Part shown: positions 6,594-12,412 of the stretch, piece after piece
Layout: each line of letters starts with the position of its first letter
Position numbering within the stretch: the stretch's first letter is position 1
Assembly (NCBI GenBank): GCA_020853515.1
Contig: JADYYU010000333.1
Span: 1 to 12,412 of the forward strand
Direction of reading: 5' to 3'
DNA from: Chitinophagaceae bacterium
GTDB taxonomy: Bacteria > Bacteroidota > Bacteroidia > Chitinophagales > Chitinophagaceae
Length of the DNA stretch: 12,412 bases
The notes under the pieces: generated by a model
Database searches by the model: none
What the model saw: only the letters and a program-made list of their open reading frames with translations
Told to the model about the DNA's origin: nothing
Translations under genes and position numbers: made by a program

Positions 6594-8093
6594 ATGCAAA
6601 CCCTCGAATCTATTTACAGGCAACTGGACCTTATCCGCATCCAAAAAAAAATGATGGTGCACGCCCAGTTATACGAAGAATCCGCAGCCCTGCGCAAAAC
6701 AGAAAAAGAGCTGATGCAGGAAGCCGAAACCTATGAAAAACAACATAAACTCACCCTCTCCAAATCGAAATATGTGCGGGGACTGCAATGCGAAAAATCG
6801 CTGTGGCTGTATGTTCATAAATATAAAGAACAAACTTTCAGCGATGCTCAGGAAGCCCTCTTTCAGCAAGGCAGCGACGTGGGCGTTATGGCCAGGGCAT
6901 TGTTACCCAATGGCGTGCTCGCAGTAGCCGAAGGAAGCTATCCGGGTTTTGCCAGTGCCGCTTATACCCAATCACTGATCGACAAAGGCGTTACCACTAT
7001 TTATGAGGCTACATTCGTGCACGACAATATTATCGTAGCCGTTGACATGCTCGATTTCAGGGACGGACAATGGAATGCCTTTGAAGTCAAAAGTACCACC
7101 AAGGTGAAGGATACCCATTATACAGACGCCGCCATTCAGTATTATGTGTTGTCCGCTCACCTGCAAAATATAGAAATGTATCTCGTGCATTTCAACCGCG
7201 ACTATATCCGCATGGGTCCACTCAATCTGCGTAAATTATTTACCGCTGCAAAAATTACAGCACACGTAAAGGACATGCAGACCGGCATTCCGCAAAAAAC
7301 ACGTGACCTCAAACTGAACATACTGAGCGAAGAACCTGTCAAAGAGGTAGGTGCACATTGCAACACACCCTATACCTGCTCCTTTTATGCCTATTGCCAC
7401 AAAGACATCCCCGAAGTGCCTGAAGTCACCGTTCCGATGGAGGAAGGCGAAACTTATATCAACGTAGAAGCTGTGCAGGAATATGTGCAAATGACCGACT
7501 ACCCCATCGGATTTTTAGATTTCGAATCGATCATGCCGGCCGTACCGATGTTTGATCAAAGCCGACCATATCAGCAAATCGTTTTCCAATATAGTCTGCA
7601 TTGGCAGCTCAGCGCAGACAGCGCACCCGAACATGCGGAAATGCTGGCAAGCAACGTAGGCGACCCGCGTCTGCAAATCATCCCTTCGCTCATCGCGCAT
7701 GCTGCGAAACTTGAAACCGTGCTGGTGTATAATGCATCCTTTGAACGAAGCCGGCTCGAAGAAATGGCCGAAGATTTTCCGCAGTACGCCACTGCCTTAA
7801 ATGACATCACGTACAAATTACTCGACCTGATGCCCGTGTTTAGGGTATGGTACCGCACGCATAGTATGGGTGCCCGCTACAGTATGAAGGTGGTGTTACC
7901 CGCTTTATGTCCCGACCTAAACTATGATCAGCTACCCATCGGCGATGGCGTCAGTGCGACGAATGCTTTTATGCAATTGTATCACGAAAAAGATGAAGTA
8001 AAAAAAGCGGCCATCCGACAGTCACTGATCGAATATTGCACACTGGATACTTATGGAATGGTGCGACTATGGGCTTTGCTGAAAGTTGTGTAA
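6594..8093 (+). CDS. UVR-like / Cas4-like nuclease / DUF2779 exonuclease fusion
   Basis: This 499-residue protein has three parts. Residues 18-42 resemble a UVR motif (QLYEESAALRKTEKEL, compare FEEAAxLRDxI in UvrB/UvrC, McsA and ClpC). Residues 53-270 are a PD-(D/E)XK nuclease of the RecB/Cas4 type. It has Asp151/Asp154, FEVKS with Glu164 and Lys166, and cysteines 66, 256, 262 and 268 in the 1+3 spacing of iron-sulfur nucleases. Residues 305-499 match DUF2779 and look like a DEDD exonuclease: FLDFES (Asp309, Glu311), VYNASFE (about 378-384) and YCTLD (Asp485). A role in DNA end processing or repair is inference; substrate and partners are unknown. The gene has its own -7 box and follows the S24 repressor, separated by the repeat array. 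DUF2779 proteins usually begin near the LSKSKY segment (about residue 55), so the N-terminal 50 residues are an addition. Confidence 0.85.
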   Translation: MQTLESIYRQLDLIRIQKKMMVHAQLYEESAALRKTEKELMQEAETYEKQHKLTLSKSKYVRGLQCEKSLWLYVHKYKEQTFSDAQEALFQQGSDVGVMARALLPNGVLAVAEGSYPGFASAAYTQSLIDKGVTTIYEATFVHDNIIVAVDMLDFRDGQWNAFEVKSTTKVKDTHYTDAAIQYYVLSAHLQNIEMYLVHFNRDYIRMGPLNLRKLFTAAKITAHVKDMQTGIPQKTRDLKLNILSEEPVKEVGAHCNTPYTCSFYAYCHKDIPEVPEVTVPMEEGETYINVEAVQEYVQMTDYPIGFLDFESIMPAVPMFDQSRPYQQIVFQYSLHWQLSADSAPEHAEMLASNVGDPRLQIIPSLIAHAAKLETVLVYNASFERSRLEEMAEDFPQYATALNDITYKLLDLMPVFRVWYRTHSMGARYSMKVVLPALCPDLNYDQLPIGDGVSATNAFMQLYHEKDEVKKAAIRQSLIEYCTLDTYGMVRLWALLKVV

Positions 8094-8321
8094 ACTACGG
8101 TCACTACCGGATATCTGCCAGATGAAGTTAGTCATGCATCAACCAATACCTGTTGGATTTTGCCATATCACACAAGTCAATTTGATTTTAAATTAAAAAC
8201 CTGCTGATCATCATCTTATCTTTCCTTTAGGTCGAAGAAAAGTGCTCAGCAGTGATTTCATTTGACCACCCGGAACAAAAACAGCGTTTACAAGAATGTT
8301 TTGAAAAATAATCGATATTTA

Positions 8322-8351
8322 TTGTTTATCAATAAATCTTTATTATTTTTG
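8322..8351 (+). promoter_or_regulatory. Consensus promoter of the DUF2975 operon
   Basis: TTG at 8322-8324 and TATTTTTG at 8344-8351 are separated by exactly 19 bases, the spacing expected for the Bacteroidota primary sigma factor (TTTG-N19-TAnnTTTG; the first box here reads ATTG). Transcription would start near 8358, about 12 bases before the ATG at 8370. This is the best promoter in the window. It lies in a 276-bp gap (8094-8369) that otherwise shows nothing. Confidence 0.75.
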
Positions 8352-8369
8352 CGACATAAATTAACAATT

Positions 8370-8906
8370 ATGTCAAAAACAGACAACTTTATTTTTTGGG
8401 GCTTATATGTTGTGGCCTGGATGATTTTTGTAGGCTTATCTATTGAAGCGGGAGGCTTAATAGTCAATTTATTTTTCAGTCTTTACAAACCTGAATTCGT
8501 TCAAAATCTTTATCAAAAGCTGGACTTAATTCAAATGTATAACGAGAGTAAATTGACATTTTTCGGCATCTATAGTTTTATTCTGATTATTTCAATTTCA
8601 AAAGCTTATTTGTTTTACATCGTTATCAGGCTAATGCACAAAATGGATTTGTCAAAACCGTTCAGTAGCTTTGTTTCGAAACAAATTTTGCAAATTAGTC
8701 ATCATACCCTTTCTATCGGAATATTGAGTCACATCGCGCGGGAAGTAGTCAAAGGTTTAATGCATCATGGTTTCGTTTCCAACAATTTAAATCAATTTTG
8801 GGTTGACAGTCAGGCATTCATTCTGATGGGGGCTGTCATTTATATCATTGCGATTATATTCAAAAAAGGAGTAGATATTCAAAACGAAAACGATTTAACT
8901 GTTTAA
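8370..8906 (+). CDS. DUF2975 family membrane protein
   Basis: The product has 178 residues with about four membrane spans (near 9-38, 62-88, 105-122 and 147-164) and a short polar tail. The ending KKGVDIQNENDLTV and the pattern of spans fit the DUF2975 family, whose members are usually encoded next to a small YozG-like regulator, as here. Its biochemical role is not known. I chose the ATG at 8370, just after a consensus promoter and an A-rich leader. The longer open frame from 8262 would put the promoter inside the coding region. Three bases separate its stop from the next ATG, so the two genes form one operon. It is AT-richer than the repair genes to the left. Confidence 0.8.
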   Translation: MSKTDNFIFWGLYVVAWMIFVGLSIEAGGLIVNLFFSLYKPEFVQNLYQKLDLIQMYNESKLTFFGIYSFILIISISKAYLFYIVIRLMHKMDLSKPFSSFVSKQILQISHHTLSIGILSHIAREVVKGLMHHGFVSNNLNQFWVDSQAFILMGAVIYIIAIIFKKGVDIQNENDLTV

Positions 8907-8909
8907 GCT

Positions 8910-9137
8910 ATGCCAATCATTGTAAACTTAGATGTGATGATGGCCAAGCGTAAAATCTCTCTGAATGAACTTTCAGAAAGAGTCGATTTGACATTATCTA
9001 ACCTTTCTATCTTAAAGACAGGAAAAGCGAAGGCCATTCGTTTTAGCACATTAGAAGCTATCTGTAAAGCACTGGACTGCCAACCTGCTGATATTTTAGA
9101 ATATAAAAGCGATTACGACAATCCATCGAAGCCCTAA
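8910..9137 (+). CDS. YozG-like XRE/Cro-type small regulator
   Basis: The 75-residue protein is almost entirely one helix-turn-helix domain. NLDVMMAKRKISLNELSERV is followed by the recognition region LSNLSILKTGKAKAIRFS, then TLEAICKALDCQPADILEY. This matches the YozG-like group of Cro/C1 regulators that accompany DUF2975 proteins. It is translated right after the membrane protein, probably coupled to it, and may control the operon promoter at 8322-8351 (inference). The product starts MPIIVNLDVM, as relatives do, which supports the ATG at 8910. Confidence 0.88.
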   Translation: MPIIVNLDVMMAKRKISLNELSERVDLTLSNLSILKTGKAKAIRFSTLEAICKALDCQPADILEYKSDYDNPSKP

Positions 9138-9147
9138 TAAGGGTTTT
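9129..9147 (+). terminator. Weak terminator overlapping the HTH gene stop
   Basis: AAGCCCT / AGGGTTT form a 7-bp stem (one G-T pair) around AATA, with four T residues at the 3' side. The stop codon at 9135-9137 is inside the hairpin. The T-run is short, so it may be weak. Confidence 0.35.
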
Positions 9148-9351
9148 GCGTCAGGATTGCTCATGTTCAAGCCACCCTGTTTGTACCGTTTAAAAACTAA
9201 GTACATTAGACAGGCGTCCCTGCATTTAATATCACCCGCACTAAACTGTTGAAACGGACTGGCATGCATTTAAGCATTCAGAAAATACGCTGGAAATTTC
9301 ATCTGATACAAATTAGAAATTCAAGCTATTGGCCTGCTTTACATTATATCA

Positions 9352-9456
9352 ATGAACGACCGCATTAGTCAACTTTGGTCTCTGCTTCATCCGGATTTTA
9401 GAGATGTAGAAGCCTTATCGGTCAATGTCGGGCATAACCTATCTTTATTCAGTTAA
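9352..9456 (+). CDS. Possible 34-residue small ORF
   Basis: An ATG frame encodes MNDRISQLWSLLHPDFRDVE followed by 14 residues ending SLFS. The composition is protein-like (amphipathic start, aromatic residues), but there is no ribosome site, promoter box or recognisable family. It could be a small protein, the remnant of a decayed gene, or chance. Confidence 0.2.
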   Translation: MNDRISQLWSLLHPDFRDVEALSVNVGHNLSLFS

Positions 9457-9697
9457 GAAACGGAGAGAAAATAACGACTTTATTTAAATCCAAAAAAAAA
9501 CTTAGTTCGTATGTATGTTTCACCCTGTAATAAAATATTTATAAAGCTTATACCCGTGAAAGAATCTACTTGCAGATATTCATTCTTCAGCCCTGAACAT
9601 AAACACTACCTTTTTCTGCTGGCATTGCATAGCGCAACACTGCCTCAATTGTCAGGCTGAATTATGTTAGCCGGGTACACACCCTGTACTCTGCAAA

Positions 9698-9726
9698 AAA
9701 AATCCCCGATCCGTTCGGGGATTTTT
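9698..9726. terminator. Strong bidirectional Rho-independent terminator
   Basis: A 12-bp stem (AAAAATCCCCGA / TCGGGGATTTTT) with a 5-nt loop at 9710-9714 is flanked by A and T runs, so it works in either direction. It lies 40 bases past the stop of the minus-strand lipoprotein gene and most likely ends that transcript. It also insulates against readthrough from the left. Confidence 0.9.
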
Positions 9727-9766
9727 ACATGATACCAATTGAATAATTAATTTAATCGTGATACTG

Positions 9767-10465
9767 TTACAACCGATCTTTAAAGGTTCTGTAAACACTA
9801 TCTTTGGAAGTTACCGGCTTTGCATTCCATTGCTTGCCATCAAAGCGATACTGGATTGAATCGGAATGGTAAACGGTAATACTATCCCCGGTATCTTCTT
9901 CTGCACCGCGGCCAACATAGGCAGAGGTGATCTGCTGAGCCGCTTGTGCATCGCAGGTACCGAAAAATTCAAGGCCTCCGCCATACGCACCATCGGCTGA
10001 TGACGAATGTGCCGTCACAAAATAACAATTGTTGGCATCCGCAAAAAATGTAAGATGCGACTGATTATAGCCGCAGGCAGGATAGCCAAATGTCACTGTA
10101 AAAAATCGTTCGCAACTATTTCCGTTGCTGTCGGTGCCTTCAAAATAATGACTGAGTTCTTCTTGATCGCGGTTGCTGAACGTGTCGGTAAACGCGGAAA
10201 CCTGCTTGCCTTTTACATAATACAAAACATCCACCGGGAGTTGACGGCTTGAATCTTCAAGGTAGGCCCCGGGTGTAAGCAAACCGATGACTGCCATCCG
10301 TGTGGAGTCGCCGGTAAATCTTACCGTGTCTGTCCGGCTATATGCGCGGTTAAGCGGCTGATACACTTCAGGAGTTTTCTGCGTTTGTGTAGTTGAAACT
10401 TCTTCCTTGCAGGAGGTAACAAACGCAAGCAAACTGATCCATAGTAGCAATGAAAGTGATCTCAT
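9767..10465 (-). CDS. Putative lipoprotein, function unknown
   Basis: Started at the ATG at 10465, the product has 232 residues and begins MRSLSLLLWISLLAFVTSC, a signal peptide with a lipobox ending at Cys19, so it should be lipidated and membrane-anchored. A frame extending up to 10519 would place 18 residues before this signal and is less likely. The mature part has several cysteines (for example NSCERFF, YPACGYN, ANNCYF and FGTCDA) that could form disulfides, and many Ser/Thr/Asp residues. I do not recognise a family or an active site. It lies 107 bp downstream of the zinc-ribbon gene in the same direction and ends just before a strong terminator, so the two may share a transcript. Confidence 0.75.
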   Translation of the reverse strand: MRSLSLLLWISLLAFVTSCKEEVSTTQTQKTPEVYQPLNRAYSRTDTVRFTGDSTRMAVIGLLTPGAYLEDSSRQLPVDVLYYVKGKQVSAFTDTFSNRDQEELSHYFEGTDSNGNSCERFFTVTFGYPACGYNQSHLTFFADANNCYFVTAHSSSADGAYGGGLEFFGTCDAQAAQQITSAYVGRGAEEDTGDSITVYHSDSIQYRFDGKQWNAKPVTSKDSVYRTFKDRL

Positions 10466-10572
10466 AGTTATATAATTTAGCTGCACAAAATACAACTGTT
10501 TATTAAAAATTTGCAGCAAAATTTCTGTAGGCCAATACCCAAAAAATAAAACAAAGCGCCTGACGGAAAATC

Positions 10573-11271
10573 TTACATTTCGTATGCGGCTGTGATTTCA
10601 AGTTGCTTATTAAAAATGTATTTCAGCCGAAGACGTTTACTGCTAACATTTTTGATGAGGGTATTGCTTCCGTATTCATAAGTGGCCGGTAAAGTCACTT
10701 CATACTGACGACCGTCGAACGTTGTGGTAGCAGACTTCAGATCAGGTTTTAAAAGATGATAAGGTTCTGCATTTTCAAGGGCTTCCTGAAGCATTCTTTT
10801 CAATTTCACCCTCGACACCTTATAAGTCCGGTGATACCGCTTGACCGGATAATGAAAATAATCAAGCATGGCCTCCACATCTTCGATATTATTTTTATGA
10901 ATAAAATGGGTCACCTTAGTGGTCAGTCGTCCCAGAGTGGCCTCGTCAATCACATACTTGCCGGGATCAGGTATATTCTTCAGCTTCGCTTCTGGATCGA
11001 CGTTGTCCTTTTCAGATTCTGCAGCAGACTTGTTGCTTGTAGTTGCCGGTGCAGACTGATCGTTTGTCTTGCTGCCGAAATTGAATAAAAAGAAAGCAAG
11101 GGCTACTCCGGCCACCGCGATCACAATGGCCATGATGATAAACAGACGCGGTTTAGCCGTTGGGCTGATTTTCTCAAAGGATTGAATCTGCTCAGTCAGC
11201 GGGAATCCGCAAGTGATGCAGTCCGTGGCCTGTGGATGATTTTCGGCGCCGCAATTAGTACATTTTTTCAT
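10573..11271 (-). CDS. Zinc-ribbon membrane-anchored protein
   Basis: The 232-residue product begins with a zinc ribbon, CTNC at 4-7 and CITC at 18-21, facing the cytoplasm. A single transmembrane helix follows (about 43-64), then a Ser/Thr/Asp/Glu/Lys-rich linker and a C-terminal domain of about 130 residues (from roughly 100) with helices then beta strands, which would be periplasmic. The C-terminal part could be an NTF2-like or similar small fold, but no catalytic residues stand out. This arrangement is common in uncharacterised Bacteroidota proteins and its role is unknown. The ATG at 11271 gives the complete zinc ribbon. Confidence 0.78.
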   Translation of the reverse strand: MKKCTNCGAENHPQATDCITCGFPLTEQIQSFEKISPTAKPRLFIIMAIVIAVAGVALAFFLFNFGSKTNDQSAPATTSNKSAAESEKDNVDPEAKLKNIPDPGKYVIDEATLGRLTTKVTHFIHKNNIEDVEAMLDYFHYPVKRYHRTYKVSRVKLKRMLQEALENAEPYHLLKPDLKSATTTFDGRQYEVTLPATYEYGSNTLIKNVSSKRLRLKYIFNKQLEITAAYEM

Positions 11272-11571
11272 ATGAATTTATCTTGATGGGTGCGAATGCA
11301 GCAGCAAGGTAAGAAAAAAAATGTCTGGTGGCAACTATGGAGAGCATGGGTTTTAGGATATGGATCAGATCGGTGAAAGAGCTGCAGCGATTTATTGTAA
11401 AACAGCAATAAATTGAACCTAAGGAAAATAAGTTACATTCCTTTTAAGACAAATCCTTGATTAGAAACAAGCCGGGAAATCATATATAAAAAGTAAGGTA
11501 AAAGTGCTGCAGACACAGGCGGGATATAAAGTGCCGGCAGTTCTTTTACCTGAATATGTTGACTGAAATCT
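11272..11571. other. 300-bp gap between zinc-ribbon and four-helix genes
   Basis: No gene is visible. It holds an AT-rich 8-bp inverted repeat at 11390-11413 (ATTTATTG / CAATAAAT, loop of 8) and the long inverted repeat at 11496-11551. No TAnnTTTG box was found close upstream of the zinc-ribbon gene. Confidence 0.45.
11496..11551 (-). terminator. Long-loop inverted repeat after the four-helix gene
   Basis: AGGTAAAAG and CTTTTACCT form a perfect 9-bp stem enclosing 38 bases, with an inner CTGC/GCAG pairing. It begins 21 bases past the stop of the minus-strand gene at 11572-12024. A T-rich stretch follows a few bases beyond. It may be a transcript-end structure, but the long loop makes this uncertain. 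Confidence 0.3.
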
Positions 11572-12024
11572 TTAGTCTTTGGCAGCGTCACGCAGCGCTT
11601 TCACCCGATTGTGATCGGCTTTCAGGGCATCGTACTGCGACTGCACGATCATGCGCTGAGAAGCATTGAGGGCACTTTCTTCTTCCAACACTTCCCGATA
11701 TGATTTGAGCGCCTGATCTTCACCAAACTCGCAGGAATCAAGAATCACATGGCGGTCTTTACGACTCAGGGCCGCTTTCACATCCATCCACACCCTGAAA
11801 AACTTGCCGGATGCTTTGGTACTGTCTGTAGGCTCTCCTCCAAACTTCATCACCTCTGCGGAGAGTTCGCTGCGGCATTGGCGGCTGGTTTGCTGAAAGC
11901 CTTCAAACAGGATTTTCAGGTCTGCTTCATTGGTTTCTTTAGCGGCTGTTTCATAGCCTTCAACGCGATCATTATTGATTTGAATGAGGGCATTGAGTTT
12001 TTCGATCGTTTCTTCGTTTTGCAT
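11572..12024 (-). CDS. PA2169-family four-helix-bundle protein (DUF2383)
   Basis: The 150-residue soluble protein is almost entirely helical. It has the repeated pattern of a ferritin-like four-helix bundle: LNALIQINNDRVEGYETAA, then LFEGFQQTSRQCRSEL, VWMDVKAALS, and SCEFGEDQALKSYREVLEEE, followed by a final helix. This fits the PA2169/DUF2383 family, whose members often accompany stress genes. No confirmed function is known, and metal binding by the Glu/His positions is only a possibility. It has no signal peptide, so it is probably cytoplasmic. The ATG at 12024 lies 23 bases downstream of a perfect -7 box. Confidence 0.88.
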   Translation of the reverse strand: MQNEETIEKLNALIQINNDRVEGYETAAKETNEADLKILFEGFQQTSRQCRSELSAEVMKFGGEPTDSTKASGKFFRVWMDVKAALSRKDRHVILDSCEFGEDQALKSYREVLEEESALNASQRMIVQSQYDALKADHNRVKALRDAAKD

Positions 12025-12047
12025 ACTATTGATTCTTTATTGCATCA

Positions 12048-12055
12048 CAAAGGTA
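12048..12055 (-). promoter_or_regulatory. Promoter -7 box of the PA2169-family gene
   Basis: On the minus strand this reads TACCTTTG, a perfect TAnnTTTG match. Transcription would begin near 12042, leaving a leader of about 18 bases to the ATG at 12024. No TTG is found at the -33 distance. Confidence 0.55.
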
Positions 12056-12159
12056 GGGGCACTCATAAAAGCAGCTGTTACATGAATGCTATCTAAATTT
12101 ATAAAATTAGCAGCCTTTAAAAATGAATGACAGTTCATCAGCAAAGCACACATTTGATC

Positions 12160-12412
12160 TTAAAGCTTCGGTATTTCCGCGGCCAGTTTGATCAGTTTTT
12201 CCGCTGTCTGCCAGTCCCGTTCTTTGTCGCTGTAATCAATACGGGCCCGCAGTTTTGCATATTTAAAAGAGACCGGCACCTGACGATAGGTTCGAAACAG
12301 GACTGTTGTATTTCCGTTGATCCAGGTATAGTCGTTGCGGTCGTCTGTTTCAGACTTCAGCCATTGAAATTTGTCCGCGCCATCTATTTGAAACGCTACT
12401 GTACCCTTCGTA
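12160..12412 (-). CDS. 3' part of an unrecognised gene, cut by the window edge
   Basis: An open minus-strand frame enters from the right edge and ends with TAA at 12160-12162, giving 83 residues with no in-frame start. It includes FQIDGADKFQWLKSETDD, then DYTWINGNTTVLFRTYRQVP and a helical end, WQTAEKLIKLAAEIPKL. The codon use looks like a real gene. I do not recognise the family. Confidence 0.65.
   Translation of the reverse strand, partial: TKGTVAFQIDGADKFQWLKSETDDRNDYTWINGNTTVLFRTYRQVPVSFKYAKLRARIDYSDKERDWQTAEKLIKLAAEIPKL

Larger units (their letters stand above)
9138..9766. other. 629-bp stretch without a convincing gene
   Basis: No open frame here shows a recognisable protein. The best is a 34-codon plus-strand frame at 9352-9456. 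The segment holds an 11-base match to the repressor operator (TGATACAAATT, 9304-9314) and, near its right end, a strong bidirectional terminator. Otherwise it looks like AT-rich spacer or decayed sequence. Confidence 0.5.

Noticed and set aside
6188..6662. Two minus-strand open frames over the repeat array
   Set aside because: They are repeat translations rich in GGQV and PPRRT strings and overlap the ends of two well-supported plus-strand genes.
9556..9660. Plus-strand GTG frame of about 34 codons
   Set aside because: It has no start signal, the open frame extends upstream without an ATG, and the composition is not protein-like.

Overview
The window looks like a chromosomal segment from a member of the Bacteroidota, probably a Chitinophagaceae-like lineage (the rank is inference). 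Three things support this. Several genes have a TAnnTTTG -7 promoter box a short distance before the start. Starts are mostly A-rich rather than Shine-Dalgarno-led. The protein families are also typical: an XRE-S24 repressor with DinB and a second DnaE, a DUF2975/YozG-like pair, and a PA2169-type four-helix protein. There are no rRNA or tRNA genes, no CRISPR array and no transposase.

Layout from left to right. (1) Positions 164-784 (minus) encode a small exported beta-barrel-like protein, bracketed by a pair of inverted REP-like hairpins. (2) Positions 951-6400 hold a DNA-damage mutagenesis (SOS) cassette. A DnaE2-like C-family polymerase and a DinB-type Y-family polymerase lie on the minus strand. 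Divergent from them is a self-cleaving XRE-S24 repressor. The 103-bp control region between the start codons carries opposed promoters and a perfect 17-bp palindromic operator that touches the repressor ATG. GC-rich 18-bp palindromic repeats occur at three of the cassette's gene ends, and one array is translated into the repressor's C-terminus. A second 16/17-bp tandem repeat abuts the dinB stop codon. (3) Positions 6594-8093 (plus) encode a DUF2779-type fusion: a UVR-like N-terminus, a Cas4/RecB-like nuclease with a 1+3 cysteine pattern, and a DEDD-type exonuclease-like domain. (4) Positions 8370-9137 (plus) hold a DUF2975 membrane protein and a YozG-like HTH regulator in a tight operon behind a near-consensus promoter. 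(5) A 629-bp stretch has no convincing gene and ends in a strong bidirectional terminator. (6) The right part is all on the minus strand: a lipoprotein, a zinc-ribbon membrane protein, a PA2169-family four-helix protein, and a gene cut by the window edge.

How the genes may work together (inference). Damage would trigger self-cleavage of the S24 repressor and derepress both itself and the divergent dinB-dnaE2 pair. DinB keeps its catalytic acids and a clamp-binding motif, so it is a working translesion polymerase rather than an inactive ImuB. The DnaE2-like protein keeps the three polymerase aspartates but has a degraded PHP site. The adjacent UVR-nuclease fusion would fit a DNA repair role but has its own promoter.
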